A DNA stretch of 64,000 nucleotides from Silurus meridionalis (Eukaryota > Chordata > Actinopteri > Siluriformes > Siluridae). This document shows, piece after piece, positions 1-13,300 of this stretch. Numbering within the stretch: the first letter of the stretch is position 1; each line of letters starts with the position of its first letter. Both the position numbers and the translations under genes were made by a program. The notes below the pieces were generated by a model. The model was not told where the DNA came from. It saw only the letters and a list, made by a program, of their open reading frames with translations, and did not search any database. Where the stretch lies: assembly GCF_014805685.1 (NCBI RefSeq), contig NC_060887.1, positions 8,626,463-8,690,462 of the forward strand, read 5' to 3'.

Positions 1-1300
1 CCGCTGTGGCGACCCCTATAGGGAGAAGCCGAAAGAAAGTTTTTCTTCTATTTTTCTTTGCAGAACCTCTCAAGCTCCATTAGGTTGGATGTGGAGCATC
101 GGTACACAGACAATTTCAGATCTCTCCAGAGATGTTCATTCAGGTTCAAGTCTGGGCTCTGGCTGGGCCACGCAAGGACATTTACAGAGTCGCCCCTAGC
201 CACTCCTTTGTTATCTTTGCTGTGTGCTTAGGGTCGTTGTCCTGTTGAAAGATCAACCGTCGCCCCAGTCTGAGGTCCAGAGCACTCTGGAGGAGATTTT
301 GGTGAAGGATTTCTCTGTACATTGCTGCATTCTTTTTTTTCCTCGATCCTAACTAATTTCCCAGTTCCTGCTGCTAAAAAACATCCCCATAGCATGATGC
401 TGCCACCGCCATGCTTTACTGTAGGGATGGTATTGTCCAGGTGATGATCAGTGACTGGTTTACTCCAGACATTACGCTTGGCATTTAGCCTAAAAAGTTC
501 AATCTTTGTTTCTCATGGTCTGAGAGTCCTTCAGGTGCCTTTTGGCAACACCAGGCATGATTTCATGTGTCGTTTATTAAGGATTGGTTACCGTCTGGCC
601 ACTCTACCACACAGGCTTGATTGGTGGAGTGCTGCAGAGATGGTTGTTCTTCTGGAAGGTTCTTCTCTCTTTACAGAGAAACACTGGAGCTTTATTAGTG
701 TCACCATCAGGTTCTTGGTCAACTCAATGACTAAGTCCCTTCGCCCCGATCGCTCAGTTTGGTGGGCGGCCCACTTTAGGAAGCTTCCTGGTGGTTCCAA
801 ACTTCTTTCATTATGGATGATGGAGGCCACTGTGCTAATTGGGATCTTCAGTGCTGCATAAATGTTTCTGTGCCTTGATACAATCCTGTCTTAGAGGTCT
901 ACAGACAATTCCTTGGACTTCATGGCTTGGTTTTGTGCTCTGACATGCACTGTTAACTGTGGGACTTTTTATAGACAGGTGTGTGCCTTTCTAAATCATG
1001 TCCAATCACCTGAATTTATCACAAGTGGACTCCAATCAAGTTGAAGAAACATCTCAAGGATGATCAGGGGAAACAGGATGCACCTGAGCTCAATTTTGAG
1101 TGCCATGGCAAAGACTGTGAATATTTATGTACATGTAAAGTATTTATTTTTTATTATTTTTAATAAATTTGCAAAGCTTTCAATCAAACTTCTTTTACAT
1201 TGTCATTATGGGGTTTTGTTTGTAGAATAATTAGTAGAATAATTTCCACAACAAAATGTGGAAAAAGCTCTGTGAATACTTTTTTACAGATGCACTGTAA
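1..1300 (-). mobile_element. Tc1/mariner-like DNA transposon, decayed, cut by window start
   Basis: On the minus strand the DNA reads as a Tc1-type transposase in pieces. The block at 588-830 keeps a second helix-turn-helix-like stretch ending SRRTTISAALHQS. Near 135-185 the complement reads [15 protein letters not shown], the usual Tc1 motif before the third catalytic acid. Stops and frameshifts break the reading frame, so it is inactive. The right terminal repeat ends near 1299 with GCACTGTA beside a TA, the normal Tc1 target. The left terminus lies outside the window. It sits in the first dtnbp1 intron. The long plus-strand reading frame at 451-861 is only the antisense of this transposase. 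Confidence 0.85.
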
Positions 1301-1956
1301 ATGGGATTAAAGGCTGATATGCATGTTATTAAAAATTTAAATCTGAACCACACAGAAAGTAAAGCAGAAAGAGGAAGTAAACAAACAAAGATCAACTAAT
1401 CCAAACACTTTTGTAAAGCAGTGCTCTAAATCCACTACTGTTTACTAGAATGGCCCTGAACGAATCCCCTGGACTGCCTAAAGCCAGTTTTACACAGATT
1501 AATTATAGCAGTTTAATACTTTTCACATTATGATCTCATTATAATTTTTGATAACGAACAGTGGGATACAGATTCCATGATGCAGATTCTCTAACAGTAG
1601 ATGTGCGATTGTAGAAAATGACCACGTTAGTCAGTGCAATTCAAGTTTATAAGGAATATAGCTTCAGGATTTATCTAGCTAAGGGGTAATGATTACCACA
1701 CAGTTACTGGATCGCTGCCCATCAGACAGATATGATTCATGTTTATACAGCACAGATTACCAAGGAAAAGTTCACTGTGTAGCAAAAACTGTACCTTTTC
1801 ATGAACCCTTTCTGAGAGGGAACTCATGCAGTACCACATCACTCCTACTCCATTCAGCACAAGTGTGTGAAGGACGTTCCTGTAATACAATCTCATGCAC
1901 ACAAACTGCAGCGTCATGTGAAAATCTCATAGACTCTTTTGTTTCTTCCCTTTCAG

Positions 1957-2010
1957 AATCAAGACCTTGAGTGATAAGTCCAAGGAGGCCAAAGTGAAGA
2001 AGAAACAGAG
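1957..2010 (+). CDS. dtnbp1: dtnbp1 coding exon 2
   Basis: Encodes [17 protein letters not shown] plus split codons at both ends (phase 2 in, phase 2 out). The acceptor is TTTCAG at 1951-1956 and the donor is GTGTGT at 2011. It matches the N-terminal TLSDKSREAKV block of mammalian dysbindin. Confidence 0.93.
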
Positions 2011-4312
2011 GTGTGTACATGCTCATAATTATACAAAAGTTCAGTAATTCAAATGGACATACAGATGAATGGAAAATTATTTTCCATACCATAATTATAA
2101 TGCATGAATGGATTTGGTGAAATGCAGTTAGTCATATTTGTGCTGTCTGTCTTTTAGAAGAGAAGAATATCTTCCTCAGTACTCTGCTGGACTGGAGTTG
2201 TTGAATCGGTATATGCAATGATACACTCGCATTCATGAAGTGTTATGTGTCTCATCATCATCATCTTCTAAATCTTTTTCATTTTCTAAATCTTCTAAAT
2301 GTTTTCTCCTCCTGCTAAATAATTTTCATGTTCTAAATCTTCTTTTAAATCTTCTCCCTCTATATATTCTTCTTTATTAATTTTCTAGATTTTTTTCATC
2401 TTTTAAATCATCTTTTCTAAATGATTTTCTACTAAATGTTATTTTATCTTCTTCTTCCTCTTAAATGTTGTTCTTCTTTTAAATCAGTTTCATTCCAATT
2501 CGTTTATTAACTTGAGAAAATAAATCTCATTTTGTTCTGTAGATATGAGGATGCCTGGGTGATGCTGCACAAACGAACCAAAGAATGTGCCAAAGCTGCA
2601 GATGTGAGTAGGCAGAGGGTTGAGCCTGTTTAATGTCTAACAGTGACACATCGAACACACATTAAAGTCTGTTACAGCCGTTCCCTCACCACCAGCATGA
2701 CAAAAAACGTATAGATTGTCATAGAGATCTCAGTCCTGAAATGTCCTTCTGTTTTGAATCTTTTCCCGAATAGAAAATCCTACAGCTTCACTCTGACACT
2801 TCAGATGCCTTAAAAAAAAATTTCCATCAACCTCATAGAAAATGTTGTGTAGTTTTTCCTTGTGCCAACAAACAGCTCTGTCAAAGCATGGACTCCATAA
2901 GACTTCTGAGGGTGTGCTGAGACATCTTGCACCAAGACATTAGCAGTAGATGTTAGGGAATACTTAGCTGAAACAGTGTTGAGTTGGGTAGAATTTCTCA
3001 AATCAACATTTACATGAATGCCAGTTCTCAAGGTTCCTCAGCAGAACATCGCTCAGAGCATCACACTGCCTCTGCTGTTGCATCCTGGTGCCACCTCTTC
3101 CATAGGAAAGAAACACACACATACCCCTAGAGAATTAACACATGAGGTTCAGAGACTCCATTATTATATTACTATTGGTATTAATGCTCTCTGAATAACG
3201 CTTACAGAGCTCGGACACATGCTTCGGGTCATTGTCTTCTTGTATGGTGAAGTTGGTTTCCATTAGCTGCAGTTTAGATGGATCGCATGCTGTTGAAGTA
3301 GGGAATGGTGGCCATGTTGGTTCCTTTCACACGGAATAAGTCTCCAACCGTCTCTGCTCCAAAACTTTAAGCTCCACCTCTGTGTTTGACTGTGGGGGTG
3401 AGGCAGTCTGCTAACATCTTCTCTGCTGTTCTCCATTTTACTTAGTTCTTATGTTGGAGCCCAAAATGCCATATTTAAGACTCCTTTGTCCACAGAACTT
3501 TCTTCTAGTCATTCACTGTCCAGTTTTTTTTACTTATTTTATTGCATAGAAACAAGGAACACAAAATGTCTCCAAATCCACAAAACTGTAAAGTCTATAT
3601 GGAAAGTTAATCACTACATTAAACTTCACATCAGACTGCACCACACACATCACTGTCTTTTTTTGGTTTGACTTTAAGGCCATTTTCAATTGGATTATGT
3701 TTGACTTTGACCTTTATTATCAAAATGCAAGCAGGTTAGAAGCTTGATGTCCTGAGAATTCATTTTAATAGAAATACAAACCTAGGAAAGTGATATTTCT
3801 CGTGGCATTGATACCGAGAACTAAAACACTTTTTCCAGAACGTGTTATTTGTAATAATCTGTCACTCATTAAGGATCAGGAATCATCAAAACAATTACTA
3901 CGGGGGGGAAATGCACATACAGTAGATAAATATAGAAAATGCGGCACATTAATGGACAATCTGCAGTTGTTTTATTTAGTGCCTATAAGTGTGTTCTCTA
4001 TAAGGCGAGTGAGCCGGTGGCGACTGTGGCATGGAAGAACTCACTGAGCTGAAAAGAGGAAGAACCCCTGAGAGGAATCAGACTCAAAAAGAAACACATC
4101 CTCATCTGGGTGCCACCAAATGTCCAGTCATTATAGTTTTATCATTGTTGAGGTGTACTGTTCAATGATGGTGGACAACAGGTGTTAGCTCAAGTCTCTG
4201 TATCGCTAAGGGCCCTTAAGAAGCTCTGACCCCTGCTTCTTAGCATTGCTGGGATATGCAAAGAAAAGAACTTCACTGTGCTGAAAAATTTACATGTGAC
4301 AAATATAAAGTT

Positions 4313-4379
<67 letters not shown>

Positions 4380-7300
4380 GCTGCTTTGGGTCATTGTAAA
4401 AATGCTATACTAATAAAATACCATTAAATTGAATTAAATTAGGGGGAAAAGTAATAGAATTCCTTAATTAAGAGTGTTGCATAAATGCTGCATACTGTAT
4501 TCATCACCACACACTATATGATCATATGCACTTATCAGATGGTGGATGGAGAAGTGGTGATGCTCTCAGCTCACTGGGAGAGGAGAAGAGCAGCGTTATT
4601 TCAGCTGCAGGAACAGTTACAACAGGTCCCAAACTTCCTTACAGACCTGAAGTCCATCACTGCTCGAGTCGGTGAGACAGACACAAAACACACACACAAA
4701 ACTCACACTTTTTCACGATCTTCTGCCAAGCAAGATGAAGACTCTGGCAGTTTTATCTAATGCTCCTGCATTTCTCCATGCTCTCAGTATTGTGTGTGGT
4801 CATATATATTTTATCATTCGAGGAAAGTTTAACTTTAATGAACTTAACTTTTTATATCATCCATATTCTTTCCATATTTACTTTAGATGTTTAATCGTAT
4901 GATGACCAACATTTACAGCCACCTGTCTGGAATATCAAATAGAAGAAATAGTGCACAAAAGATAGATGATATAATTGTCCCTTAATTATACTAGGAGACC
5001 CAAACCTGTTCCAGTAAGTCAAGCTCCATAATTTACATGGGTTGAAGTGGAAGATCTTGACTGGCCTGCTCAACCCTTCTGAAAACAACTTTAGCTTGAT
5101 GATCACAAATCTCCACAAGCACACTCCAAAATCTAGTGAAACATTTTCCCAGAAAAGTGAAGGTTATAACAGCAAAAGTAGAATGAGGTTAAAAAGGTGT
5201 CCACAAACTTTTGTCCATATTCTCTATGCCAGGGGTCACCCTGGATTCTGACTAAGACCAGGTCTGATGAGCAGATTTCTCCAGTTTTGGAGTCATTGCT
5301 TTAGCTTCCTGTCAGATTCCGGATTGATTTTAAAATTTTGACCTATGAAGCCCCACATGGTACGGCACCTGATCTTTTAACTGCATACACTCCAAATCTC
5401 CATTCTACTGATTCGGGTCTTTTAGTTGTTCCCACTACCCGTTTACGCTTTATGGGTGATCAGCTTTTCCCTCACACGCACCAAAGCTGTGGAATTCTCT
5501 CCCTACTGAGATCAGACAGGCCGAGTCTTTTACTGTATTTAAATCTGCTCTTAAAACTCGCTTTTTCAGGACAGCTTTTATGTGATCTTTGTATTCTGTG
5601 ATGTTTATTTACCTATTAAATTTTTCTTCTTCTTCTTATTTTTTAGTAATAGTTGTATTATTATTACTATTATTCATTTTTATTTTTTTTATCTTTATTT
5701 ATTTTTTTCTTCTAATGTTTGGAAAGCGTTTTGAGATGTTACTTAAAGGTGCTATATAAGATAAAGATTATTGTTTTTTAGAGATGTGTTGTGCGTTCTG
5801 AGCGAGACACTTCTGCCACCTTGTGAGCCTCTCTGACACCAGAGGAACTGCACTTTGGTGGAACAGTCAGATCACCTTGATTAACCTTGCAGAACAGCTG
5901 CTCAGTAATGTATGAAGACACTAAGTGGAAACTCCTGTGGAGTGCCATCTGCTAGCGCTCACAACTAAAGGAGATTCATATTTACTCCCTCTGTCTCATT
6001 CTGTCAATTAGCGACAGGTTCTCATGATCATTTCCAGCAGAATATGGTGCAGGCAACAGATCTTGAGGTTGTCAATGCCTGATGTGGAAGAGAAACTAAA
6101 CTTTGAAACGCACTGGACTTTCACTGGATTTTCTTTCTCCTATTGAGAAGTTATAATGTAACAATGAAACCCTGGATGTTGTAAGGGAATCCCTTCTCAA
6201 ACCTCACTCAGGATCTGTCTGTGTGGAGTTTTTCCTGCCTTTGTGTGGGTTTCCTCTGGGTTCTCTGGCTTCTCCAAAAAACGTGCCAAAAGGTGGATCG
6301 TCTACTCCACACTATTTTAGTGAAATATGTGTCATGAAAAAAAGGATTGACGGCATCTTGAATAAAATGAAATTTCAGCCCCAGATGTTTTCGAGCATCA
6401 GGGCACAAACTATTGTTTAGCTATGAGATCTTCCTCTAGTGTTTGTGAAACATGAAAAAACAGGATTTGAAACAGGATTTCTTGCATCTTCTCACACTGA
6501 TCAGCTCTGGCTTGGAAAGGAATTTTAATTAGTAACTTAAGATCATGGTTTGCCCAAACTGGTGCGTGACTGCAGGCCTCGAGGCCACAACACTGCAGAG
6601 TTTGTTGTTGTTCCATCTGTTTCAGCTTATCAGATAATGATTTCATTATTTAGTTTAAATTTGTTGACAGGGTTTCATGCAGGTAAAAACTAAATATTTG
6701 ACTTGGTTTTCTTCATGAACTCATAACTTACAGATTACTAGTAAATATATTTAAATTCATTATTCAAATTGCAGTTTAAACGATCTCAATCAAAACATGG
6801 ACTGTGTGTTTATGTACACATTAGACTTTACAAAACACTTTTTCTAGATGAGCCACTTGGTGGCACTAAAAAGCTTCATTGTGTTTACATGAAACTCCAG
6901 ATTGGTCATTTTTAGTTCAATTACACTGCGCACACACACAGTCCAAATGTGCTTCTTTCTTTATGATCACACGCTTGTGCTTTAACAGGTGAAGCAGATT
7001 TTTTAGCAAAAAAAAATGTACACAGTAGGCACACACCTGTACAGAATATACAGTATGTGAAACTGTAAAAAATCGATTCTGTGGGCTCTAAAAAAAAATG
7101 TTCGATTTTTTTTTTTTGTGCTGGAACGCACAAATATCATGTCATATAGTGTATTAGGAACATTTTACTATAAAGTCAGAATGGCTATACAGATGAACCC
7201 AACCGAATCAGATCACCACTGACAGAATGCCCAGTGTGAACACCCAGTCAGAATGCCCAGAGAGTTCTCCCAGTCAGATCACCACTGATAGAATGCCCAG

Positions 7301-10300
7301 TGTGAACACCCAATCAGAATTCCAAGAGAGTTCTCCCAGTAAGATCACCAATGACAGAAGGCCTAGTCAGAACACCCAGTGTGAACACCCAGACAGATCG
7401 GCCCAGACGATTCACTTCAGACAGAAAGCCCCTGGCAGAAAGGAAACTCATATTTCCCCCTGAAAAACACCTAGTTGAAACACCCAGACAGAGCACCCCA
7501 GACAGAGCACCCCAGACAGAGCACCCCAGACACATCTCCTCAGATCTCCTGACAGAATGCCCAGTCATATTGCCCCGTGGCAGAACACCCAGTCAGAAAG
7601 CTCAGTCAGATTACTTCTGACATACCACCCCTGAAAGAACCCCTCTAATAAAATGCCCAGACAGAGCTCCCAGTTAGACAGCCCCAGACAGGACATTCAC
7701 ACAGATTGCCCCTGTCTGAACAGGTATAATGTTTGGCTATACCGACAGCTACAGGAGCTACGTTGAATGCCCAAACCAAACAGTGGGGCTGAATATCCAG
7801 TCTGATTGGCCAAAAATAAAGTGTATAGTTGTTCCATTTGTTTTATGTTGATTGCATGAATAATCAGCTCATAATAAAAAGATCAGATTGTACTGATCTC
7901 TAAAACTATTTTTATGGTCTTTCCTACAGCTCAACTCGAGTCCAGCTTTGAGGAGACCGAGAGTCATCTGACGTACTTAGAGAATCTGTGTGGTCAGTGT
8001 GAGCTGCAGCGCTTCAAACACTTACAGATTCTACAGCTGGAGAACTACAAGAAAAAGAAGAGGTAATTACTGTCTAACACCACTCTTCCCCTGCCTCTCT
8101 CTCTTTCTCTCCGTCTCTCTCTCCTATTTCTCCTCTACCTGAAAAGCTGAGGTCAATAATAACAGCATGAGCTGAGCTCTGACTCCATGTTCTAAGTCCT
8201 AAATCTTGTTTGATGTAAAGACATTTTGATCGTTTAGATTTTTGAGCACAATGTAGTGTTACGCCTCTGCTGTGATAAAATTGCTTGACTAACATGTATG
8301 TTGCACATGATAACGGTATCAAGAATTTACTTTATAAATGTAGCAAAGTTGACACGATTTACTGTGCTGCATATAAATGTATATAATAATGTATAGTATA
8401 TTCTGACTGTGCATCATTGGATTTTTTTTTTAATCATAATTTCATCTTTATTCTGGACAGTTTCATAATCTGACCCTCAGTTAGTTTTTTGATTTTCAAA
8501 TCAGTGCATTTCCCTGAAGGGCCCTTAGTAATTCTTTCCTCTTTTCCATCTTTTCTCAACTGGCTCCTTTTTTCCAATCCTTTTACAGATGATAAAGTAG
8601 GTATAATAGAATTACAGGGAAGATTTGGTTAGGTAGAAAATGCTGCAGCATCAAAGGCCGATCTTAGAAAGAGACGAACACAATTAAATCTTGTTGATTC
8701 AGATATAAAGGATCTTTAGTCACCCACACTGTGCCAAGAGCTAAAAAAAAAAAAAAAAAGAACAAAAAAAACATAAAATTACGCTCGGCTCTCGAGTGGC
8801 TTTTTATTTTACCTGTATTATATACTAAGTGTTTGATAATATCAGAACGATTACTTGTAGGAGGAGTTCAGCGTGTAACTGCAGGACGTGTACACTAAAA
8901 CAGAGACTAAAAATAAGCTTTCTAGAGCAATCTCTGTTTGAAATCACTTTGCGCAGTACATGTGTGAAGTACTGCATGTGTGTGATTCGCCGTCAGGACT
9001 GAAACCATATTATAGATCTTTTTATCTTTTTATCAGCAATGCAATTAAAAATGACTGTTGATGTTATACTGTGTACATGCGACTCCTAAGAGTAAAATTT
9101 TTTTTTTCCATTTTGTAGGAAAGAACTGGAATCTCTTAAAGGTAGGAAATGAGTGTATAAATGTATTCATTCTGTGGTAGTGTTTGATATGTGGGTGGGT
9201 TTGGGCTTATTTTTGGTCTCATTTCCATCAGCCCTTAAGGCCCTACAGAAAGTCCACAGGTTTGAAGAAAATCTAAACACAAATACTGTATATAACCACG
9301 ACATTAAGACCCAGTTTTGATCTAAGAATCGACTTTTTTTTATTCTGCACTATACTGTGACTATACTATACTTATATAGCAGAGTTCTGTTCTCCGTAAA
9401 ACTGTTTATTTCTGAACAAACGTGTTTTTGTGTTGTCTGTGTATTTGTCCTCTGATTTTTGTCATTTACCGTCTGGACCTCATCTACTGCTCCATGGCGA
9501 GGTGAGCGGTTTGGCAATTAGCTGCTAATTAACCTTACTGAGCGAGTGCCAGTGATTGGGGTGATCTCCATTCATCTATTTCATGCGATGATGTCCGTGA
9601 TAAACTGACATCTCATCTCATTTCCAAAACAAAAAAGTAAATTTATATAAAAAGCTTTTGTTTTGGAAAGAGTAGGTCAATATAATGTCAGAACTTTATT
9701 TGTTGGTACCTAAAATAATGAAGACTAAAGCAGGGGACTAGCCTAGAAACAGTGATCGACAGGGAATTTGCTGAATATCTGAGAGGAAACTGTGAGGAAA
9801 CTTTTTCCAGGCCTCCTCACTTCACCTACATCGGTATCTCACTTAACTAACATTCTTGTATTTAAAATAATCTCCACACATTTCCACAAGCACCCTTCAA
9901 AATCTAGTGAAACATCTTCCCAGAACAGCAAACGGGGACTGAAAGGGATGTTCTGAAAGTATATACGAATCTTATGGTCGGGTCAAACGTTTGTCCATGT
10001 AGTGTACTTCTGTATTCGGTTTTGTTGTCGCTGGCATTTCTGGTGTCACATTATCATAAAATATATATTTTTAGTGACCGGAATTTAAAAGGAATCATTA
10101 CAATAAAACAATATAATGGGTTTAAATTGTAGTAGCCGTTATCGTGGTGATGATGTGATCATACAGTGAACTACAAGCTTTGAGAGAATTTGAGCTCCGT
10201 GATTATTAATTCAAGGACTTGATTATTTCCACACTTGGAGGAAAAGCTAACATTCTCTCTAACTGCTAACTGCTGATTACTGCCAGTAATCAGTGTCAAA

Positions 10301-13300
10301 ATCCGAATGTTCTCCAAATAGAGTGGGTTCCTTCCAATGCATTCTTTACAGAGGCCATAAATGCTGTTATTGACCTTAAAATGAAGCGTTAACAGCCACT
10401 AACAGCCTTTTTGTGCCTCTGGGCTGCACTGGCTGAATTCCTTTAAACAGATTGCATAACAAATCATTACATAGAATGGATTAAATGTGAAGTAAGTCCT
10501 GTGTGAAACAGCCTTGGCTACAGATTCGCATAATATGACTCAGCAATCGCTGTTTAATGGAATCCTTTTAAATGTTCATCTTTTTTACCAGTGTCTTAGA
10601 TTGTAAAGATCTCATCTAATCTAAGATGTAATCGAACATACGGTGACCAGTAACTAATTAAGGTGACAGCAAGACATGCTTTCTCCCCCTTAGAGCTATG
10701 AATGGTACATTCCAAGCTTGCTTCTCCTTTAGCGCTGTGTCCCTGAGCAGGAGATGCTTCATCATCACACAGTGTATGACAGAGCATGTGTGTGTGTGTG
10801 CATGCGTGTGGGTGTGTGAGGGATCTTGAAATTGGCTGTACGTACTGTAGAAGGTGTGAAGATATGCAGGTTTAACCTTTTCTCAGAGTCTTTCAGCCTC
10901 TGATTTTTCGACTCTTAACACTCTCGTCTTCATAAGCCAGAGACAGGAGCACGTGCACGCCTGGAGCAGTGGACAGCAGTAAGAGGAAATCGTGTTTCAA
11001 ATTGTTTTTTTGTTTATTTCGCTGTGGATGCAGTTTAGCTGCCATGGTGATGAAGGCAGCGTTGTTTAAAGGATTTTATTCTTTATGACGACTCCGTGAG
11101 GCAAAGACGCATTGTTGTTTGTCAGATGCTCTAGAGCCCTTTGAGCTTTAGTGAAACTGGTGAAAGGTTGCGTTTGGGATGGAGTCCAGCATGTTGGAGG
11201 TGGCCATGCTGGTCTTTGCAAATAAGTCCGCTTTGGCTCGCATGAAAAGAGCTCATGCTGTTCGGTTCAGCTGCTGTTTACATGGTGAATGATAGTGTGC
11301 ATGTACTGTATATGGCTCCGCTCACCAGACATAATATACTGTATGTATGGGTTTTGAATAACTTTGTAAAATATGCTCAATTATTTTGTTTTTTTTTTTC
11401 GTTTTATATATTTATATATACTTTTAACTGCTTTTCTGCTATTTGGACCTAAAATAATCTGGTTTTTTGTTTTTTTAAACTACTGGATAATTGTATGAAG
11501 GCGAAACACCAGGGATCATGTTCTCGAAAATGCAAAAAGGACGATGTTTATTGTGCTGCTTATGAAGAATTCATCGAAACTTCCTCGGGCTGTTGAGTTT
11601 AAAGCGCTGTCCCTGATTGTGTTGTGGTGTGGAAACCATTTTTGTGTTTGTCTTTCGGCTGAGAATAAACCAGATGACATAAATAAGAGGCCAGAAAGGG
11701 GCTCACAGGTCAAGAAAAGAGCCTCTGGTGGTTTGAAACCACATGGCAATGCTGACATTTCTCAGGGGTCTTTCAGGGGCTGCAAAAATGACCAGAAACC
11801 AATTGCAAGATTTTTTTCGATCTTACCGTAACTATAGTGATATGATAAAACCATATACATTTTTTTTGCGCAGAAGGCGAACATGGCAGCGTATGCGCCG
11901 CCCTCCACTCACCTCTTATCCACGTGTCCACTGCCACATACATATATACTTTTATATTATTATAAAAAAATGTAAATATTATTATACTTTTTATTATTAT
12001 TATTTGAATCATCAACACATTACAGTATACTACCCCATTATTTTGATATTGACCTTTTGATATTTTCAAGTTACGATGGGATCATCTGAATGCATCTCCA
12101 TCATAAGTCGGGGACTACCTGCATATTTCTTTAAAAGGAAATAAGGAGCAGGTCCTCACTTCATCTTCAGTAGAGCTTTTCTCTTTTCCGTAATGCTGCT
12201 CTATAATCCTGAGTGATTTTCTCTCCTGAAGAAAGGCCAGGTCTTGGAGAGATTAGAGAGGTGGATATCTGTCTGCTTTGTATTCCAGGACCTCAAAATG
12301 ATGCTTAGATTTCCATGGAAGGTACTTTACTGCATCATGGTGTTCATTTAATGAGTAGTGATCATGGGGACATCATCGAATAAACGAGCATCAGCATTTT
12401 TCCCAGTCAAATTGCCTCATAATTGTTGCTTGTTATATAAAGTTAATTACTGGACATAATGATTTCCAGGAGACAGCTGTCCAAAACATTATGGATTCCC
12501 TCGGTTGGCAGGAGACCCACACATTGCTTTCAGCTTCCTTTAGATAAAAATCGATCCAAAATGGAAATCCATGTTTGAATTCATGTTTATGACTGACACA
12601 CCTGCAGTCATGCCACATAACCACTGAAATCTCGTATACCAAAGTGCTAACTGTGAGACCTTTTAAGGCAGGCTCATGCTGATCATTGGTGGTCAGTGTA
12701 ACTCAGCTGTGTTTGTGATTGTAACATAGTCATGGTAAAGCCAAGGACACTTTGTGTTGAAAAATCAAATCCTGGCTCTACGCTAAATGGCGCATTAGCA
12801 GTTAGCACTTCTTTCCTTAACGCATGCTATTAACCTAAGTGGCCCATAGGCTTTGTCTCTGTAGTTAGCAATCAGCCGAGTGCCCTTCCACTGATTAGCA
12901 GCTGGGAGACGACGCAGTACCGAGAGGTGGTGTGTCTGATGGATGCGACTGCAGCGTATCATTTGTCAATTGTCATTGCGGTTTTGTCCATGCAACATGC
13001 AAATGAGCTCTCTGAGCACAATCACTGTTTATAATTGGTGTACTGTGAGCATTCAGCCTCAACCATGGTTTTATTGGCTTTTTTGTTTTTTCATTATGAC
13101 TAATATCTCGTCCTCATCATGAGTCAGGAGGATTTACTGTTCAGTAGTTCTTACTCTCGCTCTGCTTTCCCTTCTGTCGGGGTGATGAATGTGACGACGG
13201 AGGGTCACGTTATGCCTTCATACATCATTAGCCTCCAGAGCGCAAAGAAAACTAAGCAGGAAACGAGTAGACCGTGTCCATTCTGAGTAGTTTGACTCTA

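Noticed and set aside
451..861. 136-codon open frame on the plus strand
   Set aside because: It is the antisense of a Tc1 transposase; the recognisable protein is on the minus strand.
7195..7735. CRISPR-like regular repeats
   Set aside because: The spacing comes from a decaying 66-bp minisatellite in a vertebrate intron; there are no unique spacers between conserved short repeats, no cas genes and no prokaryotic context.
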